64,000 nt of DNA, from contig CAAFZX010000022.1 in the NCBI GenBank assembly GCA_900767675.1, forward strand, positions 124,001 to 188,000. Direction: 5' to 3'. The notes under the pieces were generated by a model that worked only from the letters and a program-made list of their open reading frames with translations, did not search any database and had not been told where the DNA came from. A program made the position numbers and the translations under genes. Source of the stretch: an uncultured Collinsella sp. (GTDB lineage: Bacteria > Actinomycetota > Coriobacteriia > Coriobacteriales > Coriobacteriaceae). Below, one piece after another: positions 38,033-47,955 of this stretch. Position 1 is the stretch's first letter, and the number at the start of each line of letters is the position of its first letter.

Positions 38033-41000
38033 ATGAAGATCAAAGATATGTTTGAGCACGACATCGACCGAAACATTAACGGTGTTATTAAGGTCGATCA
38101 GGAGGATGACGGCAGTGTCAGGCAAGAGCTGAACGAATACGTTGTGACCGACGAGCTTCGCCGCCATTTCAAGACGCTTTTCGATGCGTATGACCGGGCT
38201 CTCGATGATACGACGGATAAAATCGGCGTGTGGATTAGCGGTTCGTTTGGCTCGGGTAAATCTCACTTTCTCAAGATGCTCAGCTACCTGTTCACGAACC
38301 GTGAGGCGGCAGGTAAAACTGCGATTGAGTATATTGCTCCGCGTTTTGAAGATGACGAACTTGCCGACAAAGCAAAGCGCGCGGCGGGCGTGACGACCGA
38401 CGCTATTCTCTTTAATATGGGCATCAAAAGCCCGCTCAATAAGGATGGCAGCGCGGTTGCGCGCATTTTTGCCAAGATGTATTACGAGAGCCGCGGGTTC
38501 TACGGTGCAGATTTTAAGCTCGCTCGCCTGGAGCGTCGTATTGACGACGCCGGTAAAACTCAGGAATTCCGTGCCGCATTTGAAGAGATTGATCATAGCC
38601 CCTGGGTCGATGGCCGCGAGGACTACGACTTTAACTCCGACGACGTTATCGAGGCACTCAGTCGCACGGGCGTCATGAGCAAGGACGAGGCAGAGCGCTG
38701 GTATGAAAAATCGGAAAGCAATGATTTTTCAATCGACCAGCTTACCGACGATATTGCTAAATACACAAAGCGTCGAGAGCAAGAATGCGGCGGCTTATAT
38801 CGCATGATCTTTATGGCCGACGAGATGAGCCAGTTTATCGCGAGCGATACCGAGCTAATGCTGAACTTGCAGAGCATTGTCGAGGCGCTAGGCACCAAAT
38901 GTGGCGGCCGTGTATGGGTTATGGTCACCGGACAGCAGGCGATTGATCAAATTACCAAGGTTAAGGGCAGCGACTTCTCCAAGATTCAGGATCGCTTTAA
39001 TACGCGCTTGTCGTTGAGCAGCTCGTGCGCCGATGAAGTTATTCGTCGCCGCATTTTGGCGAAAAATCAGGATGCGAACGACTTGCTGAAAGCTGAATAC
39101 CAGGAGCGCTCGGCGGTCCTCAACAACTTGTATAGCTTTAAGGATGCGGCGGCCGATTTAATTGGCTACGAGGGCGCCGAAGACTTCGCCAGCACGTATC
39201 CGTTTGCTGATCACCAGTTTAAGCTCATTCAAAAAATCATGGATGAGCTGCGCAATCACGGCGCGTCCGGAAAAAACAGCTCAAGTGCCGAGCGTTCCAT
39301 GCTGAGTGGCTTTCAAGACTCCGCTCGATGCATAGAGGATAAGGACCAGAATGCCCTGGTTCCGCTCTGGCGTTTCTACAATACGATTGCGACGTCGCTC
39401 GAGGACTATCATCGTCGCGTAGTTCTTCGAGCGGCGGATGCCGCCCAAAAGGGACAGGGTCTTGAGGAATGCGACATTCCGGTACTCAAACTGCTTTTCT
39501 TGATCCTGTATGTCGATAAGGACATGCCGGCAAACGTTGATAACTTGGTCACCCTTATGACCGATGACGTGCGCACCGATCGCATTGTCGTTCGCGAGCA
39601 GATTTCGCAGTCCTTGGAGCGTTTGGTACGTCAAAACTATGTGGCTCGCAACGGCGAAACGTATAAGTACCTGACCGACGAAGAGCAGGAGATCGCCCAG
39701 CAGATTTCGCGCGTGCAGCCGGACGCTACGAAGATTACGTCCAAGGCTGCGCAGATTATGTTTAGGCAGGTCTTCGAAAACGCTAAGGTGTCGGTCGGTA
39801 AAAACGTTTTCGACGTTGAGGAATATCTGGACGACACCCGTTATAACAGCGCATCGGGGCTGGCGCTGCGCGTTATTTCTGGCGTGGATGGCGCCCCGAT
39901 CCCTTCGCGCGAGGACCTGCTCCTTAGCTCTAGCAGGGGAGAGGCCATCGTGGTGCTCGATTCCCAGCAAGACTACTACGACTGTCTGTATCAGTCGGCA
40001 TGTATTGAGCAATACCTCAATAGCCGTCAGGCAGACAATCGCAGCGAAGTGGTGGCTTCGATCTTGCGTGGCAAGCAGGAAGAGCGTGTTGCTCTGGATA
40101 AGCGCGCAGAGGACCTTATGCGCCAGGCTGTGCTGCATGGAACGTTCTATGTCTACGGCAGTGAGTATTCGCCAGTCAAATCGGCGTCTGCCAAGAATAT
40201 GATCGAGGACTGCGTACGCCAGCTTGTTTCCGTTACGTACAACAAGTTGTCGCTTATTGACAAAAACTACGACAGTGATGTGCAGATCAAGCAAATTCTA
40301 ACCGCGTACACTCCGGCAATGAATGGACAAGAGCCCAATGCCGGGGCCATCGAAGCGGTTATGCGCCTGCTGGAAGCTCGCGCTGCCCAACATATGCAGG
40401 TAACAATGAGCGAGCTGCTCGAGACATATCATGCGAAGCCTTATGGTTGGGCGGAGATTGACATTGCCGCCGTGGTTGCAACGCTGCTAGCGCAAAAGCG
40501 TGCTCGCCTGCTCTGTGCGGGACAAGCGATTGATTTTAGGGATTCCAAGATCATCGATTATCTGCGAAAGGCTGCTAAGGCACGACAGGCTGTTGTTGAG
40601 GCGCGCCAGCAGCTTTCTCGGTCGGCCATATCTAAGGCGCGACAGGCTGTAGAAGAGTTGAGCGGCAATCATACTCTGCCGCTCGAAGAGGACAGCCTTG
40701 CCGAGGCATGTCGCGGGGAGCTTGAAAAGCGCCGCGATAGCTTGGCGAGCTTTCTTTCGGTCGAGTACCAGCGTAACCCCGATTACCCGGGCCATACGGA
40801 GGTCGTGGATGCAAAGAGCCTTATCGAGGGTTTATTGCAGAGCGGCCGCGATGCCGTCGATCTAATTATGGCGATCGCCGGAAAAGAGAGCGAGCTGGGA
40901 GATGCGGCTGAAGCTCTCGAAGATATTGACGAGTTTTTCGGCAGCAAGGTAACTGTATTTGACAGTGCCTGCGAGATATTCGAGCGAATGGAGAACGAGC

Positions 41001-41623
41001 GCGATTACTTTGAGGCCGATTCGGAGACGCTTGATGCGCTTTCCGTCATTGGAGGAGCGGTTAAACAACCGAGTTTGAGTTTGCAGTTCCAAAAGCTTTC
41101 AGAGGCAAACCTGCAGGTGAAAGTTGCCTACAAAGAGCTTTTAGACCAAAAGCGTATCGCCATGCTCAATTCTGTCGAGGAGCGCTATGGGGATATCGAA
41201 GCGTATGCCCAAAGCAAGGGCATCGCTCTGGCACGCATCGGGGAGTCGCGCAGCGCTCGAAAAGATGAGGTGCATAATGCGGCAACGCTGACCGCCCTGG
41301 ATGCTGTGCCCGTCAAGCTCGATCGTGCTCAGACGACTCTGTACAAAATGATTGACGATGCCTATGAAGAGGCGAATCGTCCCAAACCGGCAAATACGAG
41401 CGTGACGGTAACGACTGATCATTCGGGGTCCGCTGCGCCTGGCTTGCCGAATGAGCCCCAATCTGCACCGGCGCCTAGGCGACGTGTCAAATCGGTGAGC
41501 CGCAGCATGGTTTTTAGGCCGCTGGAGCTGAACTCGCAACAGCAGATAGATGAGTATTTGGATGCCGCGCGCAAAGAGCTACTGCGAAGCCTTGAGGGTA
41601 ATGACGCCATCCGTTTGGGCTAA
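38033..41623 (+). CDS. brxC: BREX P-loop protein BrxC
   Basis: The 1196-residue protein is a large AAA-type ATPase. The P-loop GSFGSGKSHF is at residues 70-79, and Walker B lies in IFMADEMSQF with the sensor-like VWVMVTGQQAIDQI following. Length and order after brxB agree with BrxC. The C-terminal third is helical and coiled-coil-like; a Thr/Pro/Ala linker near residues 1120-1150 precedes a last conserved segment (SRSMVFRPLELNSQQQIDEYLD). The ATG follows AAAGG. No frameshift is visible. Confidence 0.93.
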   Translation: MKIKDMFEHDIDRNINGVIKVDQEDDGSVRQELNEYVVTDELRRHFKTLFDAYDRALDDTTDKIGVWISGSFGSGKSHFLKMLSYLFTNREAAGKTAIEYIAPRFEDDELADKAKRAAGVTTDAILFNMGIKSPLNKDGSAVARIFAKMYYESRGFYGADFKLARLERRIDDAGKTQEFRAAFEEIDHSPWVDGREDYDFNSDDVIEALSRTGVMSKDEAERWYEKSESNDFSIDQLTDDIAKYTKRREQECGGLYRMIFMADEMSQFIASDTELMLNLQSIVEALGTKCGGRVWVMVTGQQAIDQITKVKGSDFSKIQDRFNTRLSLSSSCADEVIRRRILAKNQDANDLLKAEYQERSAVLNNLYSFKDAAADLIGYEGAEDFASTYPFADHQFKLIQKIMDELRNHGASGKNSSSAERSMLSGFQDSARCIEDKDQNALVPLWRFYNTIATSLEDYHRRVVLRAADAAQKGQGLEECDIPVLKLLFLILYVDKDMPANVDNLVTLMTDDVRTDRIVVREQISQSLERLVRQNYVARNGETYKYLTDEEQEIAQQISRVQPDATKITSKAAQIMFRQVFENAKVSVGKNVFDVEEYLDDTRYNSASGLALRVISGVDGAPIPSREDLLLSSSRGEAIVVLDSQQDYYDCLYQSACIEQYLNSRQADNRSEVVASILRGKQEERVALDKRAEDLMRQAVLHGTFYVYGSEYSPVKSASAKNMIEDCVRQLVSVTYNKLSLIDKNYDSDVQIKQILTAYTPAMNGQEPNAGAIEAVMRLLEARAAQHMQVTMSELLETYHAKPYGWAEIDIAAVVATLLAQKRARLLCAGQAIDFRDSKIIDYLRKAAKARQAVVEARQQLSRSAISKARQAVEELSGNHTLPLEEDSLAEACRGELEKRRDSLASFLSVEYQRNPDYPGHTEVVDAKSLIEGLLQSGRDAVDLIMAIAGKESELGDAAEALEDIDEFFGSKVTVFDSACEIFERMENERDYFEADSETLDALSVIGGAVKQPSLSLQFQKLSEANLQVKVAYKELLDQKRIAMLNSVEERYGDIEAYAQSKGIALARIGESRSARKDEVHNAATLTALDAVPVKLDRAQTTLYKMIDDAYEEANRPKPANTSVTVTTDHSGSAAPGLPNEPQSAPAPRRRVKSVSRSMVFRPLELNSQQQIDEYLDAARKELLRSLEGNDAIRLG

Positions 41624-41632
41624 GGGAGAAAC

Positions 41633-42379
41633 ATGGATACGAAAGATCTCGAAAAGTTCTGCCCTTGGGCACGCATCCGCTTAATTGACGAGGTGCGCCA
41701 GCGTTGCTATGCCTACGGACTCGACGACGCAGGGCGTGAAGAATTCAATCGCGATGCAACCATCGTTAAAGGCACGGTGCTCTCTGCGCTCGAGCGTTCG
41801 CAACGTTCGGAGCTATATCGCCGCATAGAGCATGACGGCTATGCGCGCTTTTGCGAGGAAATGGCCTATACCTGGTTTAATCGCTTTGCTGCAATACGCT
41901 ATATGGAAGTGCGAGGCTATCTACCCTGTGGCGTGCGCATGCTAAGTTCATATTGCGAAACCTCGGAGTACGATAGTTTTTCGCCAGACTGCTTGCGTAT
42001 GCCGACGGAGCTTGATCTGCCGGGCTTAGAGCGCGATCGCGTGTTTGACCTTGTCGCGGCGGCAGATGATGAGGCGCTGTTCCGTCTCATTTTGGTGGCG
42101 CAGATGAACGAGCTCGCCGAGTGCTTGCCCGCCATCTTTGGCCGCGTGGGCACAGCGGATGCGTTACTGCTTCCGACAAGGCTTTTGGACCGCGGTGAAG
42201 AAGGCGTACTGTGCGCTCTAGTCGAACGGATTGAACGCAGCACGTGGGAAAACGTCGAGTCCTTGGGTTGGATGTATCAGTTCTACAATTCCGAGGTCAA
42301 AGACGCATTCTTTAAATCTAAGGCCAAGGAGACGCCGGACACCATCGGTCCTGCCACACAACTGTTTACGCCCAACTGA
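41633..42379 (+). pseudogene. pglX: PglX (BREX adenine methyltransferase), N-terminal fragment ending at an in-frame TGA
   Basis: This part encodes residues 1-248 of PglX, the site-specific N6-adenine DNA methyltransferase that marks self DNA in BREX. It begins with DTKDLEKFCPWARIRLIDEVRQR and ends with TIGPATQLFTPN followed by TGA at 42377-42379. In PglX proteins this motif continues as N-W-I-V-R-Y-M; here IVRYM resumes in the same frame straight after the TGA. One base change (TGG to TGA) explains the break. Unless the stop is suppressed, the product is truncated before the methyltransferase domain. Confidence 0.85.
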
Positions 42380-42391
42380 ATCGTACGCTAC

Positions 42392-44182
42392 ATGGTGCAG
42401 AACTCGCTGGGGCGTTTGTGGATGCTGAACAACCCGGGAAGTCCCCTGCGTGATGAAATGGAGTACTACATCGAGCCCGATGCGGAGCACGAGGACTTCA
42501 TTAAAATCGAGAGTCCCGAGGATATTTCGCTGTGCGACCCGGCTTGTGGATCGGGCCATATTCTCGTTTACGCCTTTGAACTTTTGGCAAAGATGTATTT
42601 AGAGCGCGAATACCGTATGCGCGACATTCCCGGACTCATTCTATCCAAGAACCTCCATGGTATGGAAATTGACCCTCGCGCTGCCCAGATTGCAGGGCTT
42701 GCGTTGGCCATGTGTGCCCGAGAGATGGATAGGCGTTTCTTTGGCCGTGGGGTTCAGGCGGATGTTGCCGTGCTCGAGCCGGTTATGCTTGAGGAGGATG
42801 ATATTCCGCACGGCGTCGCGCTTGCCAAGAAGAAGGATCTCATCGATGCCCTATCGCATCTGGACGAGGTCGGCTCGCTGCTCGCTCCAAGTGAGGGCGA
42901 CCTTGCCGCACTGCGTGAGGCGATCGAACTCATCGGCACCGATGGTCTGTTTGACGGTAGTTCTAAAAATAAACTGGAATGTGCTCTTAAGACCTGCGAG
43001 ATCCTCGCTCGCCGCCACGACTGTGTGGTGGCCAACCCGCCCTACATGGGCAGCTCCAGCTTCGGCCCCTTCATGTCCAAGTGGGTCAAGAAGAACTATC
43101 CCGACGTCAAGAGCGACCTGTTCTCCAGTTTTGTCGTTCGCATGTTCAATCTCGCCAAGGACCACGGCGAGTGCGGCGTCATGTCGCCTTTCGTTTGGAT
43201 GTTTATCGGAAGCTACGAGAAGCTTCGCAACGAGATTATCGACAACAGAACGCTAACTTCTCTCATCCAACTTGAGTACTCGGGCTTCGCTGGCGCGACT
43301 GTGCCCATTTGCACCTACACGTTCCATAACTCATTCATCAAGGGCTACAAGGGCGGCTATGTGCGCCTTTCTGACTTTGTTGGCGCGGCCGTCCAGGCCC
43401 CCAAGGCCCTCGAGGCGATCGGCAACCCTGACTGCGGCTGGTTCTACCGCCGCGACGCCGAGACCTTCAAGCAGATCCCCGGCATCCCCATAGCCTACTG
43501 GGCTAGCGACGCTCTTCTGGATGCGTTTGAAAACGCAAAGCAACTCAGTGAGTACGGAAAACCGCGTCAAGGGCTTGCTACTGGTGAAAACGCTCGTTTC
43601 GTTCGCGAGTGGTGGGAAGTCGATGGTTGTAAGAGCGCCTACTCCTGTGGGTCTATTCAAGAGTCGATTGAAAGCGCTTGTAAATGGTTCCCCTACAACA
43701 AGGGTGGCGATTTTCGTAAATGGTACGGAAATAATAGCGCAGTTGTTAACTGGGAGAATGACGGATGGGAGATTCGTAATTACAAAGACCAGAATGGTAA
43801 ATTGCTTTCCAGGCCACAGAATACAAACTGCTTCTTTAGTCCATCGATTACCTGGTCGAAGATTTCGAGTGGGTCTATTGCATTTCGCTTTAAGCCTGCT
43901 GGCCATGTGTTTGATGTGGCGGGTACAAGCGTTTTTAGCGATCAGAAATCACTCAAGTATCTTCAGGGAGCTTGTAACAGTTCTGTGATTATGCGCGTCG
44001 CGAGCATGCTTTCGGCGACGCTCAATTTCGAGGTAGGCCAAATCGCAACCTACCCGATTATTCAGAACGAAGAGCAGAAGCCGTTGGTCAACAATATGGT
44101 TGACTCGTGCCGCGAATTATCAAAAGCCGACTGGGACTCGTTTGAAACCTCTTGGGATTTCAAGCGCCATCCGCTGGTGTAG
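42392..44182 (+). pseudogene. pglX: PglX methyltransferase domain, middle fragment
   Basis: The reading frame of the first fragment continues here for 596 residues. It holds methyltransferase motif I, DPACGSGHILVYAFELL, motif IV, ANPPYMGSS, and the long target-recognition part. Its ATG (MVQNSLGRLW) has no ribosome-binding site, so separate translation is doubtful. It stops after SWDFKRHPLV, well short of a full PglX (about 1170-1200 residues). The missing C-terminus is found about 800 bases further on, beyond an AT-rich insertion. The three pieces together add up to a normal PglX. Confidence 0.85.
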
Positions 44183-44845
44183 GTGTTTGCTGTGTCTACT
44201 GCCCTTATTTCTAAATATAAAAAATCAATTAGGGATTCAGCAATCTGGTCGTCTGAAGAAGTATCTATTATTTGGGATTTTTACGTTACCAAATCGGTCG
44301 CTACTTCTGCATCCCAGCAAAGAGCTGCTAAGGATTTCGGATTAAAAGAAATGCCGTTTGATACTCTTCTCGACTATTCCGGCGTTTTGGCGGAGAAGCG
44401 GGAAATGTTGATGGCTGACAGAATTGATGGCGTCCTAAAAGAATATGGATTTGTTTATATGGGCAAGGATCCCAATACTAAAGAGGTCGTCGAAATTCCT
44501 ATTGAAATCGATAGCCCACGCCTGGTGTGCATGCAGCCGTATTCAATAACCGATAGAAATAAACCCGTTGCAAAGGGCGGAGGCAAGGGTGTGACCTTGC
44601 TGACCCATATGAGGAATTCGCTTGCCCATGGGTGTACATATTTTTTTGACAATGGAAATATGCTGCTAGAAGACAGGGCTGCCGGTTCGAGCGGAAAAAC
44701 GACAGCAATGATATTGCTACCGCAATCCTCTTTTCTCGATTGGATAAAAATCATCGATATCGATGGCAAGTATTATTTCCCAAATATCGCTAGAGGTGAC
44801 TACCGAACCTTGGTAGTGCGATCAAAGCCCAAAAAACATGAGTAG
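44183..44845 (+). CDS. HEPN-motif protein inserted in pglX
   Basis: The 220-residue ORF starts with GTG directly after the stop of the middle pglX piece and in the same frame. It carries RNSLAH at residues 144-149, the R-N-x3-H signature of HEPN-fold ribonucleases often found in toxin-antitoxin and abortive-infection systems. The stretch is clearly more AT-rich than its neighbours. The N-terminal half is helical. I do not recognise a closer family with certainty (pEK499_p136-like HEPN proteins are a candidate). It has no antitoxin gene next to it. A start at the second GTG (44192) is possible. Confidence 0.7.
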   Translation: MFAVSTALISKYKKSIRDSAIWSSEEVSIIWDFYVTKSVATSASQQRAAKDFGLKEMPFDTLLDYSGVLAEKREMLMADRIDGVLKEYGFVYMGKDPNTKEVVEIPIEIDSPRLVCMQPYSITDRNKPVAKGGGKGVTLLTHMRNSLAHGCTYFFDNGNMLLEDRAAGSSGKTTAMILLPQSSFLDWIKIIDIDGKYYFPNIARGDYRTLVVRSKPKKHE

Positions 44846-44994
44846 ATTGCATCCGAGATTCATTGAGCCGTTTTTGCATCGCTTTTGGATTTCCACAAGT
44901 TTCAAATCGGATTTCTTCATCCGATATTAATTTCTGCGGCGAATAGCATCTTGTGAAATGGCTTATCAACGATTTTGATGGTTTGGGGAAATTC

Positions 44995-45963
44995 ATGTCA
45001 ATCTTACTTTCCGATAAATACGAGGTCCGCAAGGCCGAGGTCAATGCTCGCTTTGAGCAGCTTCGCGCTAACGAGGAAGAGCTCAACCGAATCTTTGCCA
45101 AGATCTACAACATGGAGGGCGAGGTGCCCATCGAGGTCGAGGACAAGTACGTCTCGGTGGCGCGCATCGTCGACACCGCCGAAGAGATTCCCGAGAGCTA
45201 TAAGGGCAACAAGTACGTGCGCACCAAGCGCGACGAGATCACCTCGCTCATAAGCTATGCTGTGGGCTGCATGTTCGGCCGCTATTCGCTGGATGTGGAC
45301 GGGCTTGTCCTGGCCGATCAGGGTGCCACGGTCTCTGACTATCTGGCCAAGATGCCCGATCCCGAGAGCGTGACCTTTATGCCCGATGGTGACAACGTTT
45401 TGCCCATTACCGATGACGAGTACTTTGACGACGACATCGTGCGTTACTTTATCGACTTTGTGTGCACCGTGTATGGCGAGGAGACGCTCGAACAGAACCT
45501 GTCCTTTATTGCCGAGGCGCTCGGCGGCAAGGGCACTTCGCGCGAGGTGATTCGCACCTACTTTTTGAAGGACTTCTTTAAGGACCACTGCCAGACCTAT
45601 AAGAAACGCCCTATCTACTGGCTGTTTGACAGTGGCAAGAAGGGCGGCTTTAGGGCGTTGGTCTACATGCATCGCTATCGCCCTGATTTGTTGGCGCTGA
45701 TTCGTACGAGTTATATCCATCCTCAGCAAGAACGTTACCGCAATCGGCTGATGTGGATTGCCGACCAGATGGAGGTGAGCGACAGCCGTGATCGTGCTCG
45801 TCTTGCTAAGGAGCAAAAGCGCATAAGCGACCAAGCTGCCGAGCTCGTGAGCTACGAGGAGAAGGTCCACCACCTTGCAGACCAAATGATTGAGATTGAT
45901 TTGGATGACGGCGTTAAGGTCAATTACGCCAAGTTCCAGGACGTTCTCGCCAAAATCAAATAG
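44995..45963 (+). pseudogene. pglX: PglX, C-terminal fragment
   Basis: The 322 residues correspond to the C-terminal region of PglX: EVNARFEQLRANEEELNRIF, then ITSLISYAVGCMFGRYSLD and the IYWLFDSGKKGGFRALVYMHRY stretch. The frame differs from that of the upstream pieces. The ATG at 44995 has GGGGA 7 bases upstream, so this fragment could be made as a separate polypeptide. A GTG at 44953 without such a site is less likely. Whether split pieces can reassemble is unknown. Confidence 0.8.
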
Positions 45964-45995
45964 TCGTCTGTGTGCTAGAAGTTGAAAGAGCCGCT

Positions 45996-47951
45996 ATGGG
46001 AGCATTGGTAAACAACAATCAGATCATTCGAATCGATAGCAATCTTCTGCTCGATCCAACCATGTGCGATGCGTACATGGACGGCGCCTACCTATGCTTG
46101 ACCCCCAATGAGTTCGACATCTTGTTTTGTATGGCTCAAAAACCGGGTCATGCGTTTTCTCGCCAAGAGCTGTTTGTTGCGGCATTTGGCCACGATGATC
46201 CTAAGTCGCATCGAGTGCTCGATAGCCATATCAAGAACATTCGCAAGAAACTGAAAGAAGACGCCCGCAACGCTCATTGGCTTAAGGGTGTGCATGGCTA
46301 TGGTTATCGTCTCGATTTTGCTTCAGGATTTGAGCCTGAGGTGTGCGTTGGTGAGGGTGGACGAGTATTTCGCTCTGCTCACGGAGATCGCGTTCTTGCC
46401 GTTGATTCTGAGAACCGTATTGTTCAACTCGACGGCGAGGAGCTTGCGCTTACGCCAATTGAACACAGCGTCTTGAATGCACTTGCGAATAAGCCAGGTG
46501 TTGAGATTTCAAACGAGGAGTTGTCTCAGATTTCGATAGGTGTTGGCTTTGCTGAGTCGAACAGAGCCCTTGCCTCTCGTGTTAAAAACCTCCGTAAGAA
46601 ACTGGGGGATAAGGTAAAGAATCCCCTTTGGATTAAAACGGCGCATGGTTTTGGCTATCGGTTCTTGGGTGTCGTTGAAACCCCCGCGCCATGCGAAGAA
46701 CAAATGCTGGATGACTCTCTAATCGAGCTTTCCGAGCAGCTACAAATGGCATTTGATACAACGTCCGGTTCCATTCTTTTATGGCATGACGTTGGCGGTG
46801 CATACGCGGATGTTGTTGAGCGGCTATTGTTGCCCGACGATGTTGTGCTGATTCGCGAGGATGTGGCCGGCAAATTCGATACGATTCGAGCTATTAACGA
46901 ACTCGGCTTCGATGAACGGGCGCTGTTCTATCGGTCATCACCGTGCGTTGTCGATGCGAACGATTGGTTTGCGGACGTTGAAGCGAGTGCTGAGAGCTTT
47001 GTCCCCGAGACGCAAAGTGATCCGGTCGAAGCCCGAGAAAACGTTATTGGAGATGATGAATGCAGGCCGGTCGCGGCAGCTCCGCGCGTTGCTGTGGCTG
47101 AAGACGTGCATCCCCAGCCGTTCCACGGCGAGCGTGTTGATACCGGATCTGAAGGCGTCGTGGCCAGTGAGCCAACTCTTCCCAAGCTTGATGAGGATTG
47201 GTACCTGCTTTCCCAGTTTGCAGAGCTGGCGGGATGCTCGCCCGACGAAACGCTCAAGCTGGAATTGTTTGCCTATCAAACGGGGTTCACGCTTTACGCT
47301 GACTGCGCCTGCAGAGGTAGGGGTGTAAGCCAGACAGATTTCTACCTGTCTTTGATGCACGGAGCCATCGTCGAGCACGATAGCCTGCCTCAATCCATGT
47401 TGAACTGTATGTCCTTTAAAAACATGGTCTATCGAGCCATTAGGTCGGGCGACTTGCTTGACTACGATGAGTCGAGCTGGATTACGCGCGATGGTCTTGA
47501 TGAGCTTGATATTAGGGATGCCGATTTGCGCAGCTTTGCTTTGGATGCTATCGAGCGTGGCGCTGAGGACGATACGCCCTACTTTACCGTGCCGTGGCTT
47601 AGGCGCTGCGCATCCGATTTGCCCTTACTCGAGTACGGTCTATCCGATGCATTTTACGAAAGCGCCCTCTTGTCGCAGGAGGACTTGTTGGGCCACGGAA
47701 ACCTTGTGGGCATTAAGCTCTTTGCGCCACGCGGCCATTCCATGAAGGGCCGTGATTTTATCCAGGCGGTGGTGGCGCGCGAGATATCGATCGATATCGA
47801 CGATCTTGTCGGCTTGCTTTCGGAAGAGTACGGCGTAGTGGTTCCGCGTGCGCAGCTCATTCAGATAATTCGTAAGTCGGACTTGTTTTATTCAAGCGCT
47901 AGCGAGCGCGTATTTGTTAGCCATGACCAGTTTGTACTAGAAGTGGAGTAA
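45996..47951 (+). CDS. Double OmpR-type winged-helix protein fused to a PglZ-N-terminus-like domain
   Basis: This 651-residue protein has no counterpart I can name. Residues about 30-107 and 140-225 are two response-regulator-type DNA-binding domains (LTPNEFDILFCMA..RVLDSHIKNIRKKL..GYGYRLD and LTPIEHSVLNALA..ASRVKNLRKKL..GFGYRFL) with no receiver domain. Residues about 256-336 (ILLWHDVGGAYADVVERL, then ALFYRS and DWFADVEA) align with the N-terminus of the operon's own PglZ (VVWHDPSGEFEDVLADL, VLIYRR, DWLADVEA). A linker follows, then about 250 residues without recognised domain. It may bind DNA and dock into the BREX complex in place of, or together with, PglZ (inference). The ATG follows GAAAGAG; a GTG 24 bases earlier lacks a site. 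Confidence 0.8.
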   Translation: MGALVNNNQIIRIDSNLLLDPTMCDAYMDGAYLCLTPNEFDILFCMAQKPGHAFSRQELFVAAFGHDDPKSHRVLDSHIKNIRKKLKEDARNAHWLKGVHGYGYRLDFASGFEPEVCVGEGGRVFRSAHGDRVLAVDSENRIVQLDGEELALTPIEHSVLNALANKPGVEISNEELSQISIGVGFAESNRALASRVKNLRKKLGDKVKNPLWIKTAHGFGYRFLGVVETPAPCEEQMLDDSLIELSEQLQMAFDTTSGSILLWHDVGGAYADVVERLLLPDDVVLIREDVAGKFDTIRAINELGFDERALFYRSSPCVVDANDWFADVEASAESFVPETQSDPVEARENVIGDDECRPVAAAPRVAVAEDVHPQPFHGERVDTGSEGVVASEPTLPKLDEDWYLLSQFAELAGCSPDETLKLELFAYQTGFTLYADCACRGRGVSQTDFYLSLMHGAIVEHDSLPQSMLNCMSFKNMVYRAIRSGDLLDYDESSWITRDGLDELDIRDADLRSFALDAIERGAEDDTPYFTVPWLRRCASDLPLLEYGLSDAFYESALLSQEDLLGHGNLVGIKLFAPRGHSMKGRDFIQAVVAREISIDIDDLVGLLSEEYGVVVPRAQLIQIIRKSDLFYSSASERVFVSHDQFVLEVE

Positions 47952-47955
47952 GACA

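Noticed and set aside
42377..42379. TGA as a recoded tryptophan codon
   Set aside because: TGA ends other clear genes here (yafQ, the small gene at 53725), so genome-wide recoding is not credible; nonsense mutation or switching fits better.
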